This document shows, one piece after another, positions 52,830-62,090 of a stretch of 64,000 nt of DNA (position 1 is its first letter; the number at the start of each line of letters is the position of its first letter). The translations under genes were made by a program, and so were the position numbers. The DNA lies in assembly GCA_963665405.2 (NCBI GenBank), contig CAXXUH010000004.1:1261770-1325769 (forward strand), given 5' to 3'. The notes under the pieces are model-generated. The model did not search any database and had not been told where the DNA came from. It saw only the letters and a list, made by a program, of their open reading frames with translations. This DNA is from G963665405 sp963665405 (GTDB lineage Bacteria; Chloroflexota; Dehalococcoidia; Lucifugimonadales; G963665405).

Positions 52830-53750
52830 TTGCATACGTATCTAGCGTACGGACTCAGGGTGAGGTCTGCCCTCGTATTGCCGGAGCTGCTCGACACTAC
52901 GGAGACGGACGACGACGTCTTGATCCGGGTCGGGAAGCTCAGCATGCCGGGTGCGGGCCACGCCATCGAGGGGTCGTACAGTCGCGTGGTCCCGGCCTGC
53001 GCCTACTTCTCTTGGGAGAAGGTCGGCGCGTTCCTCGTCGAGAACGGCCGCGAGATCACCGTCGACCCCGCCACAGGGGTGGATCCCGCCCTCTTGCGCC
53101 TCCCGCTTCTCGGGACCGTGATGGGCGCCCTGCTCCAGCAGCGTGGTCTGGCGGTGCTGCACGCCAGCGCCGTTGCCGTGAACGGCGGCGCGGTCGCCTT
53201 CGTGGGCGCCAAGGGCATGGGCAAGTCGACCATCGCGGCGACGCTCTACTCGATGGGGCACGCATCCCTGGCGGATGACGTGGTGGCCCTCGACCTCGGC
53301 GGTAGCCGAGGACCCATGGTGCTGCCCGCCTTTCCGAGCCTCAAGCTGTCGCCCGAGGCGGCAGCCAGGCTCGGCGAAGACACGGATCCGTCGCCCGGGC
53401 TGTCCTCGTTGGTCGGCAAGAGCTACCGCAGAACCCCGTCCGGGTTCCCGCTGGATACCGTGCCGCTGACGGCGATCTGTGTCCTCGGCAGTGGGCCCTC
53501 CCCAAGGATCGTCCCTCTCACCTCGCAGGCCGGGATGATCGAGCTGATCAGGCACTCGCTCCTCGCCCGCTTCGGCGAAGGCATGTTTCGCGACTGTCAG
53601 GAATCCCACTTCCTCCAGTGCGCCGACATCGCTCGTCAAGTACCCGTATATCGCCTGGTCCGCCCGCGCTCCCACCCACTGCTGGCGGTGACCGCGAGGC
53701 TGATAGAGGGGCGGTTTGACGGCCGCGGACAGCGCCGGGCGGCGGTGTGA
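52830..53750 (+). CDS. HPr-kinase-like lasso peptide kinase
   Basis: This 306-residue protein has an HPr-kinase/PEP-carboxykinase-like fold region. Walker A is GAKGMGKSTIAATLYSMG (~129-146), followed by HASLADDVVALDL. AVLHASAVAVNGGAVAFVG precedes the P-loop, as in this family. Homologues in lasso loci (PadeK, ThcoK types) phosphorylate the C-terminal Ser of the precursor in the cytoplasm. The start is TTG 52830 without a strong ribosome-binding site. It lies between the precursor and exporter genes in the same direction. Without the cluster context it could only be called an HPr-kinase-like ATPase. Confidence 0.82.
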   Translation: MHTYLAYGLRVRSALVLPELLDTTETDDDVLIRVGKLSMPGAGHAIEGSYSRVVPACAYFSWEKVGAFLVENGREITVDPATGVDPALLRLPLLGTVMGALLQQRGLAVLHASAVAVNGGAVAFVGAKGMGKSTIAATLYSMGHASLADDVVALDLGGSRGPMVLPAFPSLKLSPEAAARLGEDTDPSPGLSSLVGKSYRRTPSGFPLDTVPLTAICVLGSGPSPRIVPLTSQAGMIELIRHSLLARFGEGMFRDCQESHFLQCADIARQVPVYRLVRPRSHPLLAVTARLIEGRFDGRGQRRAAV

Positions 53751-53821
53751 GGACCGTTCGCGTTCGGTAGATCCCGGGCGCAGGCGCATGGTTCCGGAGC
53801 CAGGCGCCTACAGGTCGTAGT

Positions 53822-55666
53822 ATGGTGAACCCCAGATCGAACAGCCCGTCACCTCAACTGTCGTCGCTCCTCCGGATCGTTCGCCTGGTCTGGGAGGCCG
53901 GCAGGGGCTACACCGTTGCCTGGGTCGTTCTTCTCGCGATCCAGGGACTCCTTCCCGCGGCCACCGTCTATCTGTCGCGCTTCCTTGTGGACGAGCTCGT
54001 AGACGCGATCAGGGCCGGGGCCTCCTGGGAGACCGCGAGCCCCGTTCTCCTCCTTGCCGGGCTGATGGCCGGCACGCTGCTCCTGACAGAGCTTCTGAGA
54101 GCCGCCCTCGAGTGGCTCCGGACCGCTCAAGCGGAACTGGTCCAGGACCACATAAGCGGACTGGTCCACGAGAAATCGGTGGCTCTTGATCTCGAATACT
54201 ACGAGTCGGCCGAATTCCACGATCGCCTCGACCGGGCCCGCAGTGACGCCAACGACCGCTCACTCGCCCTGATTGAGGGAGCGGGGAGCCTCCTGCAAAA
54301 CGGCATAACGCTCGTTGCGATGGCTGCCTTGCTGATACCCTACGGGGCCTGGCTGCCTCCGGTGCTGCTCGCCAGCACGCTTCCGGCCCTGTACGTGGTG
54401 GTCCGTTTCAACCGGCGACTCCACCACTGGTGGCGGGAGACGACCGCCGACAGACGCCGGACGAAATACTACGACACCATGCTGACCCACAGCGCCGCCG
54501 CCCCTGAGGTGAGGCTCCTGAGCCTCGGACCGCCCTTCCAGCTAGGGTTTAACCTGATCAGACGCCGGCTGCGGGGTGAGCGGCTGTCGCTCATCAGGCG
54601 CCAGAGTCTGGCCGGGCTGCTGGCCGGCGTCCTGTCGCTGCTCGTATCGGGCGCCGCGATGGCCTGGATGGTCTGGCGCGCTCTTCAGGGCCTGGTGACC
54701 CTCGGCGATCTCGTGCTGTTCTACCAGGCGTTTCAGCGGGGCCAGGGCCTGATGCGCTCTCTGCTCGGCAACCTGGGACAGATGTACTCCAACAGCGTGT
54801 TCGTCGGGGACTTGTTCGAGTTCCTGGGCCTGCGGCCGAAGATAAGCGAGCCGGATCGACCCGTATCCGCGCCGTCTCGACTGGTGAGCGGCATCGCGTT
54901 CCGGGGCGTCGCCTTCAGCTATCCCGGGAGCGACAATCCTGTGCTGAAGGACTTCGACCTGACGATACCCGCTGGCCGGACGACCGCGATCGTCGGACCC
55001 AACGGGGCCGGCAAGTCCACCCTGGGCAAGCTGTTATGCCGTCTCTACGATCCTGCCGACGGCGGAATCGAATTGGACGGGATCGACATCCGGGGGATCT
55101 CTACCGAGGAGCTCCGGCGCATGGTCACAGTGCTCTTCCAGTTTCCAGTGCAGTATCACGCGACGGCCGCGCAGAACATCGCCCTGGGCGACTCAGTCTC
55201 GGAGCCGGGCTCGGCAGACATCGAATCCGCCGCAAGGGCCGCCGGCATCCACGAGGTCCTCACCCGCCTTCCGCACGGCTACGATACGCTGCTCGGCAAG
55301 TGGTTCGCAGACGGCGTAGAGCTCAGCGGAGGGGAGTGGCAGCGGATCGCCCTGGCGAGAGCCTTCGTGAGACAGGCCCCGATCATGATCCTGGACGAGC
55401 CCACCAGCTTCATGGACTCATGGTCGGAGATCGAGTGGCTGGAGCGGTTCCGCGCACTCGCTGAAGGCCGCACGGCGATCATCATCACTCATCGCTTCAC
55501 GACGGCGATGCGGGCGGACCTGATCTGCGTAATGAGTGACGGCCACGTCGTCGAGTCGGGCTCTCACAAGGACTTGCTCGCGAACGGCGGCCTCTACGCC
55601 CAGTCCTGGACTGCCCAGATGGAGGTCGCCGGAGGCCGCTCGAAGTCCGCCTTGCCTTCCCTTTAG
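53822..55666 (+). CDS. ABC exporter (permease-ATPase fusion) of lasso peptide locus
   Basis: This is a 614-residue half-transporter: six membrane helices in residues ~1-320, then the ATPase domain with Walker A VGPNGAGKSTLGKLL (~388), Q-loop VLFQFPVQYHATAAQNIALG, signature LSGGEWQRIALARAF (~505), Walker B IMILDEPTSFMDSW, H-loop IIITHRFTTAMR. It lacks an N-terminal C39 peptidase domain, so it exports a product already processed by another protease, as lasso D-proteins do. It follows the kinase by 71 bp and is intact. It would secrete the product and give immunity. Confidence 0.88.
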   Translation: MVNPRSNSPSPQLSSLLRIVRLVWEAGRGYTVAWVVLLAIQGLLPAATVYLSRFLVDELVDAIRAGASWETASPVLLLAGLMAGTLLLTELLRAALEWLRTAQAELVQDHISGLVHEKSVALDLEYYESAEFHDRLDRARSDANDRSLALIEGAGSLLQNGITLVAMAALLIPYGAWLPPVLLASTLPALYVVVRFNRRLHHWWRETTADRRRTKYYDTMLTHSAAAPEVRLLSLGPPFQLGFNLIRRRLRGERLSLIRRQSLAGLLAGVLSLLVSGAAMAWMVWRALQGLVTLGDLVLFYQAFQRGQGLMRSLLGNLGQMYSNSVFVGDLFEFLGLRPKISEPDRPVSAPSRLVSGIAFRGVAFSYPGSDNPVLKDFDLTIPAGRTTAIVGPNGAGKSTLGKLLCRLYDPADGGIELDGIDIRGISTEELRRMVTVLFQFPVQYHATAAQNIALGDSVSEPGSADIESAARAAGIHEVLTRLPHGYDTLLGKWFADGVELSGGEWQRIALARAFVRQAPIMILDEPTSFMDSWSEIEWLERFRALAEGRTAIIITHRFTTAMRADLICVMSDGHVVESGSHKDLLANGGLYAQSWTAQMEVAGGRSKSALPSL

Positions 55667-55760
55667 ACCCCTGGACCACCTCTCTAGAGAGACAGCGACC
55701 CCGCACCATTACGGGGCTCTCCCCGTTCTCTGACCGGATTCTAACCGCCGCCCGTCTCGC

Positions 55761-56066
55761 TCACGCCATCCCTTGCCCGCTTCCGTTGCCCTCGAAGGGA
55801 GGGGTGTAGACCTCGCGTCCCTGATGGACGTGGACGATCACGTCCTGGCGGGCGATGCCAATCGAGTCCACCAGCCGCTCGTCTACCGTGTCTATGAGCT
55901 CCTGGATTTGCTCCGAGGTCAGACTTTCGGACACGCTGAGTGTGGCGTGAACGACGGTGTTCGTGAAGTGCAGGTCGACCCGTCCGACTGTTGACTCGCC
56001 CTCGATCACCGTATAGCACTCGGAGTACGGAGTCCGGCACTCCCTCTCGAAGTAGAAGTTCGCCAT
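55761..56066 (-). CDS. Small conserved protein of unknown function
   Basis: This 101-residue protein starts MANFYFERECRTPYSECY at 56066. It has an alpha/beta pattern (IEGESTVGRVDLHFTNTVVH, LTSEQIQELIDTVDERLVD) without known motifs; Cys residues lie in its first 17 positions. It sits 38 bp after proA on the same strand and may be co-transcribed with it. It lies tail-to-tail with the ABC exporter and marks the return to core chromosome. Confidence 0.65.
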   Translation of the reverse strand: MANFYFERECRTPYSECYTVIEGESTVGRVDLHFTNTVVHATLSVSESLTSEQIQELIDTVDERLVDSIGIARQDVIVHVHQGREVYTPPFEGNGSGQGMA

Positions 56067-56104
56067 AGACCATTCACCTATCCAGGCGGCCCGCCGCCTC
56101 GAGA

Positions 56105-57391
56105 CTAGTCCCGGATCTGCCCCGTCCCCATTACCGTCCACTTGTAAGACGTGAGCTCTCGAAGGCCCATGGGTCCTCGGGCGTGGAGCTTGTTGGTGCT
56201 GATCGCCACCTCGGCGCCAAGGCCGAGCTGGCTCCCGTCGTTGAAGCGGGTGCTGGCGTTCACCAGGACGACACTGGAGTCGACCTCGTCGAGGAACCGC
56301 ATGGCTGCCCCGTAGTCCTCGGTCACGATGGCGTCCGAGTGCCCTGAGCCGTGGCGCTCGATGTGCTCGAGGGCCTGGTCGAGCGAGTCCACGACCTTCA
56401 CGGCGGCCCTCAGCGAAAGGAACTCAGTGCCCCAGTCCTCTTCTTCGGCTGGTGTGGTCCGTGCCCCGTTGGCGGGCCCGAGAATGCTCAACGCCCGCCG
56501 GTCGCAGCGCATCTCCACCCCGTCGGAACTCCATCTGCTGGCGACGCTGGGAAGGAAGCTGGGCGCAACCGCGGAGTGCACGATAAGCGTGTCCATCGCA
56601 TTGCAGACGGAGGGTCGCTGGACCTTGGAATTGTACACGATCCCCACGGCCTTTTCCACGTCGGCCAACCTGTCCACGTAGACGTGGCAGACCCCGATCC
56701 CGCCCGTGATGGCGGGCATAGACGCCTCCGACGCGACACGCCGGATCAGCTCCGCTCCGCCGCGCGGGATCACCAGGTCGATGGTATCCTTCATGGCCAG
56801 CATCCGGCCGACAAGCGCGCGATCGGTCGATTCTATGAACTGCACGGCGTCCGGAGGAATCCCCACCTTCTCGATCGAGTCCCTGATGAGCGCGACGAGA
56901 GCCGTATTGGTGTTGATGGATTCGCGGCCGCCGCGCAGAATCACGGCGTTGCCGGACTTCAGGCACAGCATCGAGATGTCCACAGTGACGCCCGGGCGGC
57001 TCTCGTAGATCGCACCGATCACGCCGAGAGGCACCCTCCGCCGGCCTATCTGAAGACCGTTGGCCAGCGTGCGCGCGTCGAACGTCTCGCCCACCGGGTC
57101 GGGCAGCGACGCCACTACGCGTACGTCGTCCGCCAGCGCCCGGAGACGGTGTGGGTTCAAGTAAAGACGGTCCACGATCGACTCGGGAAGGTCGGCGGCA
57201 CGCCCCGCGGTGCAGTCCCGCTCGTTCGCGGCCAGAAGCTGCTCCTCGCGCGCCTTCAGACCGTCGGCGACGCCGAGAAGGGCTCGATCCTTCACAGCGC
57301 TGGACAGTTTGGCCAGCGCGCGCGATGCGAGCCGCGCGGCTCGTCCCTTCTGCTCGAGCTCGCCAGACCCGTTGTCGGTTCCGGTCTTCAT
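56105..57391 (-). CDS. proA: Gamma-glutamyl phosphate reductase
   Basis: This 428-residue NADPH-dependent enzyme makes glutamate-5-semialdehyde in proline synthesis. It is an aldehyde dehydrogenase fold: RVPLGVIGAIYESRPGVTVD, CLKSGNAVILRGGRES, the catalytic Cys in ITGGIGVCHVYVDRLAD, then NAMDTLIVH and RFNDGSQLGLGAEVAIST. ATG 57391 has GAGG upstream; the frame upstream of it overlaps proB. The order proB-proA with 25 bp between indicates one operon. Confidence 0.95.
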   Translation of the reverse strand: MKTGTDNGSGELEQKGRAARLASRALAKLSSAVKDRALLGVADGLKAREEQLLAANERDCTAGRAADLPESIVDRLYLNPHRLRALADDVRVVASLPDPVGETFDARTLANGLQIGRRRVPLGVIGAIYESRPGVTVDISMLCLKSGNAVILRGGRESINTNTALVALIRDSIEKVGIPPDAVQFIESTDRALVGRMLAMKDTIDLVIPRGGAELIRRVASEASMPAITGGIGVCHVYVDRLADVEKAVGIVYNSKVQRPSVCNAMDTLIVHSAVAPSFLPSVASRWSSDGVEMRCDRRALSILGPANGARTTPAEEEDWGTEFLSLRAAVKVVDSLDQALEHIERHGSGHSDAIVTEDYGAAMRFLDEVDSSVVLVNASTRFNDGSQLGLGAEVAISTNKLHARGPMGLRELTSYKWTVMGTGQIRD

Positions 57392-57416
57392 CTCGCCATC
57401 CTCGCAGACAAGAGGG

Positions 57417-58589
57417 TCACAGGACAACCATGTTGTTGCGGTGGACCACCTCGGCGCCGTACTGGTGACCCACAATAGCCTCGATGAGGCCGGACTTGCT
57501 TCCCTTGATCCTGGCCACGTCTTCGGAGCAGTAGTTCACTATCCCGGCCGCTATCTTATCGAGGTCCGGACCCACGACGGAGACGATGTCTCCGCGCTCG
57601 AACGAGCCACGAACGTCGGTGACCCCTGCCGGGAGCAGACTCCGGTTCGCGTCGACCACGGCGTCGACCGCACCCGCGTCCACCCGAATCTCGCCCTTGT
57701 TGGAGAGGCCGCTCATCATCCATCGCTTGCGGCTCTCCATCTTGCTGCTCGTCGCCGGGCACCGCGTGCCCACGCGCTCGCCGGCCGCCAGACGGGCTAC
57801 TATGTCCTCTTCGCGACCACTCGCGATGGCCACGTCCGCACCCGAGGCCGCCGCCAGGGCTGCGGCCTGCAGCTTCGTCGCCATCCCTCCCTTGCCCTTC
57901 CCGTCGGACGGGCCGCTGGCCATCTGCGCGATACCGGGATCGAGGGGGTCCGCCGTCTCGATCAGCCTCGCCGTGGAGTCCAGGTGCGGGTCCGCCGTAT
58001 ACAGCCCCCTGACCTGCCCCAGCAGCATCAGGAGGTCGGCGTCGACGAGATTCGCGACCATCGCCGAGAGCATATCGTTGTCCTCGAAGTGCTCTCCCGC
58101 AAGCTCCTCGACGGCGACGACGTCGTTCTCGTTGACGATCGGCACGACCTTCAGCTCCAACAGGGCCAGAAGCGTGTTGCGGATGTTCAGGTAGCCGAGC
58201 CGGTCGGAGATGTCGCGGCGAGACAGCAAAGCCTGTGCGACGGTTACCCCCTTCGAGGCAAAGAGCTCCTCGTACGTGTGCATCAGGTGACCTTGCCCGA
58301 CGGCCGCCAGCACCTGCCGAAACGGTACGTCCCGGTTCCCACGCGGTATCCCCAGCTCGTGCCGGCCAGCCGCCACCGCCCCGGAGGACACCAGGATCAC
58401 CTCGGCGCCACCGGCATGCAGCCGAGCCACCTGCTCGACGAGGGCCAGCATCATCTTGCGATCGAGCTGGTCGTCACCGCCGGTCAGTAGCGCGGTCCCG
58501 GCCTTCACCACGATGCGGGCGTACCTCGGCGATGTCGGAGAGGTGGTGGGCTCAGCAGGGGAAGCCAGACGGCTCCGTTGGGATGGCAT
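57417..58589 (-). CDS. proB: Glutamate 5-kinase with PUA domain
   Basis: This 390-residue enzyme phosphorylates glutamate, the first and feedback-controlled step of proline synthesis. The amino-acid kinase domain has IVVKAGTALLTGGDDQLDR, VILVSSGAVAAGRHELG, PIVNENDVVAVEELAGEHF (substrate Asn/Asp) and GKGKGGMATKLQAAALAAAS. The C-terminal PUA domain begins around NKGEIRVDAGAVDAVV. The N terminus is ~20 residues longer than usual (Ser/Pro-rich). GGAGG precedes the ATG at 58589. Confidence 0.95.
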   Translation of the reverse strand: MPSQRSRLASPAEPTTSPTSPRYARIVVKAGTALLTGGDDQLDRKMMLALVEQVARLHAGGAEVILVSSGAVAAGRHELGIPRGNRDVPFRQVLAAVGQGHLMHTYEELFASKGVTVAQALLSRRDISDRLGYLNIRNTLLALLELKVVPIVNENDVVAVEELAGEHFEDNDMLSAMVANLVDADLLMLLGQVRGLYTADPHLDSTARLIETADPLDPGIAQMASGPSDGKGKGGMATKLQAAALAAASGADVAIASGREEDIVARLAAGERVGTRCPATSSKMESRKRWMMSGLSNKGEIRVDAGAVDAVVDANRSLLPAGVTDVRGSFERGDIVSVVGPDLDKIAAGIVNYCSEDVARIKGSKSGLIEAIVGHQYGAEVVHRNNMVVL

Positions 58590-59068
58590 GGTGCCTCCGC
58601 GCGACGTGCCGTGGAGACGGCTGTCGGCGAGTCTCATTATACCAGTACGCCGCGGACCCCAACAACCGAAGGGGCCCTGCCTGGGTGGTGCCACCGGTGT
58701 CACGGTATGACTTCCGCGCCCGTGGGCAGCACCCCACTTCCGGGCGGTTGGACGGGAAGGAGAGCATCACAGGGAGGGAAGCGTCCGCGACACGGGACGA
58801 GCGAAAACTCCGAGAAAGCTGACCCACCACCCTGTTTCGAGGACCCGTGTGGTAAACTATACTTTGTACCAATCTAATATTTGGCAGAGAGAAGTCTAGA
58901 AAACACACGTAGACGAGCGGCGACTCAGCTCTACTATGGCGACCACGGGCGGGAGGTCCTGCTAGCGAGCAGGGCCTTCGGCTTGATCCCCCGGGGCCAG
59001 ATGTGCAGGGTAGGGACGGCGAGGCGGCCTCAACCAGGGGTTCGTGCGTGGTGTCGTAGAGGGTTTTC
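58590..59068. other. Divergent promoter region and long leader before the pilus operon
   Basis: No gene is supported in these 479 bases between divergent proB and pilB. A possible -10 TATACT lies at 58858-58863. Between it and the pilB start are about 200 nt containing a hairpin around CCTGCTAGCGAGCAGG (~58958) and a GCCTTCGGC hairpin just after. Known c-di-GMP riboswitch consensus was looked for and not found. Confidence 0.4.
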
Positions 59069-60823
59069 GTGGTCACTAAGACAGGCACCTCCTTCGAAGA
59101 TAGGGTCGGCCAGGTTCTCCTGGACGCCGAGTTCATAACCAACGAGCAGCTGGAACAGACCCAGGAGGCCACTCGGGAGAACGGAGAGAGCCTGCTGGAC
59201 AACCTGGTCTCGATGGGCTTCGTAGCCCGCGAGACGCTGATGACCGTCCTCAGTTTTCAGCTACGTATCCCGGTCGCCGACCTCAAGCACGTCGGAGTGG
59301 ACCCGGAGGCGGTCAAGCTCGTTCCCGAGGACCTCGCCCGGCAGCACAGGATTCTTCCCTACGGCTTCGACTCCGACGGATCGCTCCGGGTCGCCACCAT
59401 AGCCCCCAACGACTTCCAGCTCTCCAACCAGCTCACCTCCATTACCGGGCGCCAGACAAAGTTCGCGCTCGCGCTTAGCGGCGGACTGGACGAGCTGATC
59501 GATCGCACATACGCGTCGATCTCTCTAGCTCCAGCGACAGCTCCTGACGCTTCACCGGCGCCAACAGCTGAGAAATCGGGCGGCGGTGCGTCGCTCGTCA
59601 TCGGGTCCGCCTCACCCGAATCCAGCTCCGGAACCGGCCTCCTGGGACAGGACATCAGCCGCCTGCCGGCGACTCAGGCGGTCGAGATGGTCACGCTTCA
59701 GGCCGTGAAGCGGAGCGCGTCTGACATCCACCTCATGCCGACGTCCGACTCCAGCAACGTGCTGTTCCGGATCGACGGCTCCCTCCAGAAAATGGTCGTC
59801 TTCCCCCTTACGCTCCACGAAACCATGGTATCCAGGATCAAGGTCCTGGCCGACATGCACATATCGGAGTCACGCCGCCCCCAGGACGGAGGTTTCAGCC
59901 TCCAGTTCGGCGAAAAGAAGGTCGACTTCCGGGTGTCCAGCATCGGCACGACCTGGGGAGAGATGGTGGTAATCCGCGTCCTCGACCGCTCCGGAAGCGT
60001 TCTGACCCTGGAGGATGTGGGTCTGGAGTCCACCTCTCTGCACGTTTGGAGGCAGCTTCTCGGCCTCCCATTTGGCATGCTGCTGGTCTCCGGACCGACC
60101 GGGTCGGGCAAGACCACCACCCTCTACGCTTCGGTGACCAACCTTGCGACCGATCGGGGCAACATCATGACCGTCGAGGACCCGGTCGAGTACCGGATGC
60201 CCGACATGAACCAGATCGAGGTGAACCGAGCCGCGGGCGTCGACTTCGTCTCTGGGCTCAGGGCTATCATGCGCCTCGACCCCGATGTCATCCTGGTCGG
60301 CGAGATCAGGGACGCGGAAACGGCAAAGACCGCCGTCGACGCCGCGCTCACCGGCCACCTGGTACTCGCTTCGATCCACAGCAACGATGCCTCCGCTTCG
60401 CTGGTGCGCCTGCTGGACCTCGGCATCGAGCCCTACCTGGCCGGTACGGCGGTAGCCGGTGCGCTGGCCCAAAGGCTCGTTCGGAAGATCTGCCCCCACT
60501 GCAAGGTCGAGACCGAGCTCGGGGCGGCGGAGTCCATGGCGTACGAGTCCGAGATGGAAGACATCTCCGGCCCCTTCTGGACCGGCCAGGGGTGCAACTT
60601 CTGTGGCGGGACCGGCTATTCCGGCCGCGTCGGCGTTTTCGAGGTGCTGACCGCCACCGCCGAGCAGCGAAAACTCATTGCCGCGGGAGCCAGCGGGCAA
60701 GAGCTTCGAGCCCAGGCCCTGATCGATGGCATGATCCCCCTCCGGCGCGCCGGAATGCTTCTGGCGCAGCAGGGCATCACGACCGTGGAGGAGGTGCTGA
60801 GGAACGTCTTCTTCATCAGCTAG
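59069..60823 (+). CDS. pilB: Type IV pilus assembly ATPase PilB/GspE family
   Basis: This 584-residue cytoplasmic hexameric ATPase powers pilin polymerisation. It has an N-terminal MshEN/T2SSE-N domain (FEDRVGQVLLDAEFITNEQL, ~8-27), a Ser/Pro/Ala linker (~150-190), Walker A SGPTGSGKTTTLYASV (~346), Asp box and Walker B DPDVILVGEIRDAET (~405), and the His box HLVLASIHSNDASAS. A tetracysteine zinc site is formed by ICPHC and GCNFCGG. It starts at GTG 59069 after GAGGG. It is the first gene of the pilus operon. Confidence 0.93.
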   Translation: MVTKTGTSFEDRVGQVLLDAEFITNEQLEQTQEATRENGESLLDNLVSMGFVARETLMTVLSFQLRIPVADLKHVGVDPEAVKLVPEDLARQHRILPYGFDSDGSLRVATIAPNDFQLSNQLTSITGRQTKFALALSGGLDELIDRTYASISLAPATAPDASPAPTAEKSGGGASLVIGSASPESSSGTGLLGQDISRLPATQAVEMVTLQAVKRSASDIHLMPTSDSSNVLFRIDGSLQKMVVFPLTLHETMVSRIKVLADMHISESRRPQDGGFSLQFGEKKVDFRVSSIGTTWGEMVVIRVLDRSGSVLTLEDVGLESTSLHVWRQLLGLPFGMLLVSGPTGSGKTTTLYASVTNLATDRGNIMTVEDPVEYRMPDMNQIEVNRAAGVDFVSGLRAIMRLDPDVILVGEIRDAETAKTAVDAALTGHLVLASIHSNDASASLVRLLDLGIEPYLAGTAVAGALAQRLVRKICPHCKVETELGAAESMAYESEMEDISGPFWTGQGCNFCGGTGYSGRVGVFEVLTATAEQRKLIAAGASGQELRAQALIDGMIPLRRAGMLLAQQGITTVEEVLRNVFFIS

Positions 60824-60881
60824 CGTCAGATGGTTGAGATCCCCTCCTCAGTCGCCGTTTTAGAGCACCAACAGATCCTCC

Positions 60882-62090
60882 ATGGCAATCAAGTACCAGG
60901 CCTACACCCGGTTCGGGAAGAAGATCAAGGGCGTCCTCGACACAGACTCCGAGGAGCGTGCGTCGTATCTGCTTGAGCAGGACGACCTGCTGCCGTACAC
61001 CCTCGAGCGGACTGTTACCCGCCGATCGCTCGTACAGCTCGCTCCCTCGCTGTTCCGCCCCCGCGCTACGGACGTCATCGACTTCACGCGACAGACCGCG
61101 GCACTCCTGAAATCCGGAATCTCGCTCCGCCGCGTGCTGACGGTTCAACGGGACGACGCCCGTAGCGCGGGCCTCAGGGAGACGCTCCGCGCCATCCTGG
61201 TGGACATCGAGGCGGGAGGACGGTTCTCGGACGCCATCGCTCGGCACCCAACGGTCTTCCCCAACTTCTACGTCAGCCTCATGCGCGTCGGCGAAGCCAC
61301 GGGAGGGATCGCCCCCACTCTGCAGCAGCTGGCCGACGACCTGCTGCGACGAAAGGCCGTCATAGACAGGATCAAGAAGGCGCTTGTCTATCCCGTTATA
61401 ACGCTCGTCGTCGCTATCGCGGCCGCCATCGTGCTCGTCACCTTCTCCCTGCCATCTCTGACCAGGCTTCTCAAGGACTCGAACGGGGTCCTGCCGTATA
61501 CGACCAGAGCGCTCATAGCCGTCTCCGATTTTCTCCAGGCCAACATGGCTGCGGTCGCCTTACCTGTGGTCGGGACGTTCCTGCTGGGTATCGTCTTGAT
61601 GCGGACGCCGTGGGGATCGAGACAGTGGGACCGGATTCTGCTCAGAATTCCGGTGGCCGGCAGCATAGCGGTGGGCGGCAACATGTTCTTCCTTGCGACC
61701 ACGCTGGTCACCTTGCTCAGGGCCGGGGTATCGCCGATCGAGTCTCTTCGACTCGCTCAGGAGGGGATGAGCAACGCCGTCCTCAGGGAGAGCCTGGCCG
61801 CGGTGACGAGGGACGCCTCAGAGGGGGTCCGTTTGGCGGAGGCGTTTGCCAGGCAGCCGGCCTTTCCGCCGATCATCTCGCAGGCCATCTCCACCGGTGA
61901 GATGCGCGGCAACCTGTCTGACACCCTCGCCGGAATCGCGGAGTACTACCGCGACCGGACCGACCGGGCGCTTAGCGGGGCCACCGAGCTGATCCAGCCG
62001 GCCATCATCCTGCTGGTCGCGGGTCTGGTCGGATTCGTCGCGGTCGCAGTCGTGACGGGCATATATTCGACCATCGGTGCGATCAATTGA
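60882..62090 (+). CDS. pilC: Type IV pilus inner-membrane platform protein PilC/GspF family
   Basis: This 402-residue protein has two repeated T2SSF domains (~65-190 and ~270-395), each with helices before and after: FTRQTAALLKSGISLRRVL / FFLATTLVTLLRAGVSPIES, and the paired MRVGEATGGIAPTLQQLADD / ISTGEMRGNLSDTLAGIAEY. Three membrane helices include TLVVAIAAAIVLVTFSLPSL and the C-terminal LLVAGLVGFVAVAVVTGI. It recruits PilB to the membrane. Confidence 0.93.
   Translation: MAIKYQAYTRFGKKIKGVLDTDSEERASYLLEQDDLLPYTLERTVTRRSLVQLAPSLFRPRATDVIDFTRQTAALLKSGISLRRVLTVQRDDARSAGLRETLRAILVDIEAGGRFSDAIARHPTVFPNFYVSLMRVGEATGGIAPTLQQLADDLLRRKAVIDRIKKALVYPVITLVVAIAAAIVLVTFSLPSLTRLLKDSNGVLPYTTRALIAVSDFLQANMAAVALPVVGTFLLGIVLMRTPWGSRQWDRILLRIPVAGSIAVGGNMFFLATTLVTLLRAGVSPIESLRLAQEGMSNAVLRESLAAVTRDASEGVRLAEAFARQPAFPPIISQAISTGEMRGNLSDTLAGIAEYYRDRTDRALSGATELIQPAIILLVAGLVGFVAVAVVTGIYSTIGAIN

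Noticed and set aside
58864..59068. c-di-GMP riboswitch before the pilus operon
   Set aside because: The conserved core sequences of class I and II were not found, so only an unassigned leader is reported.
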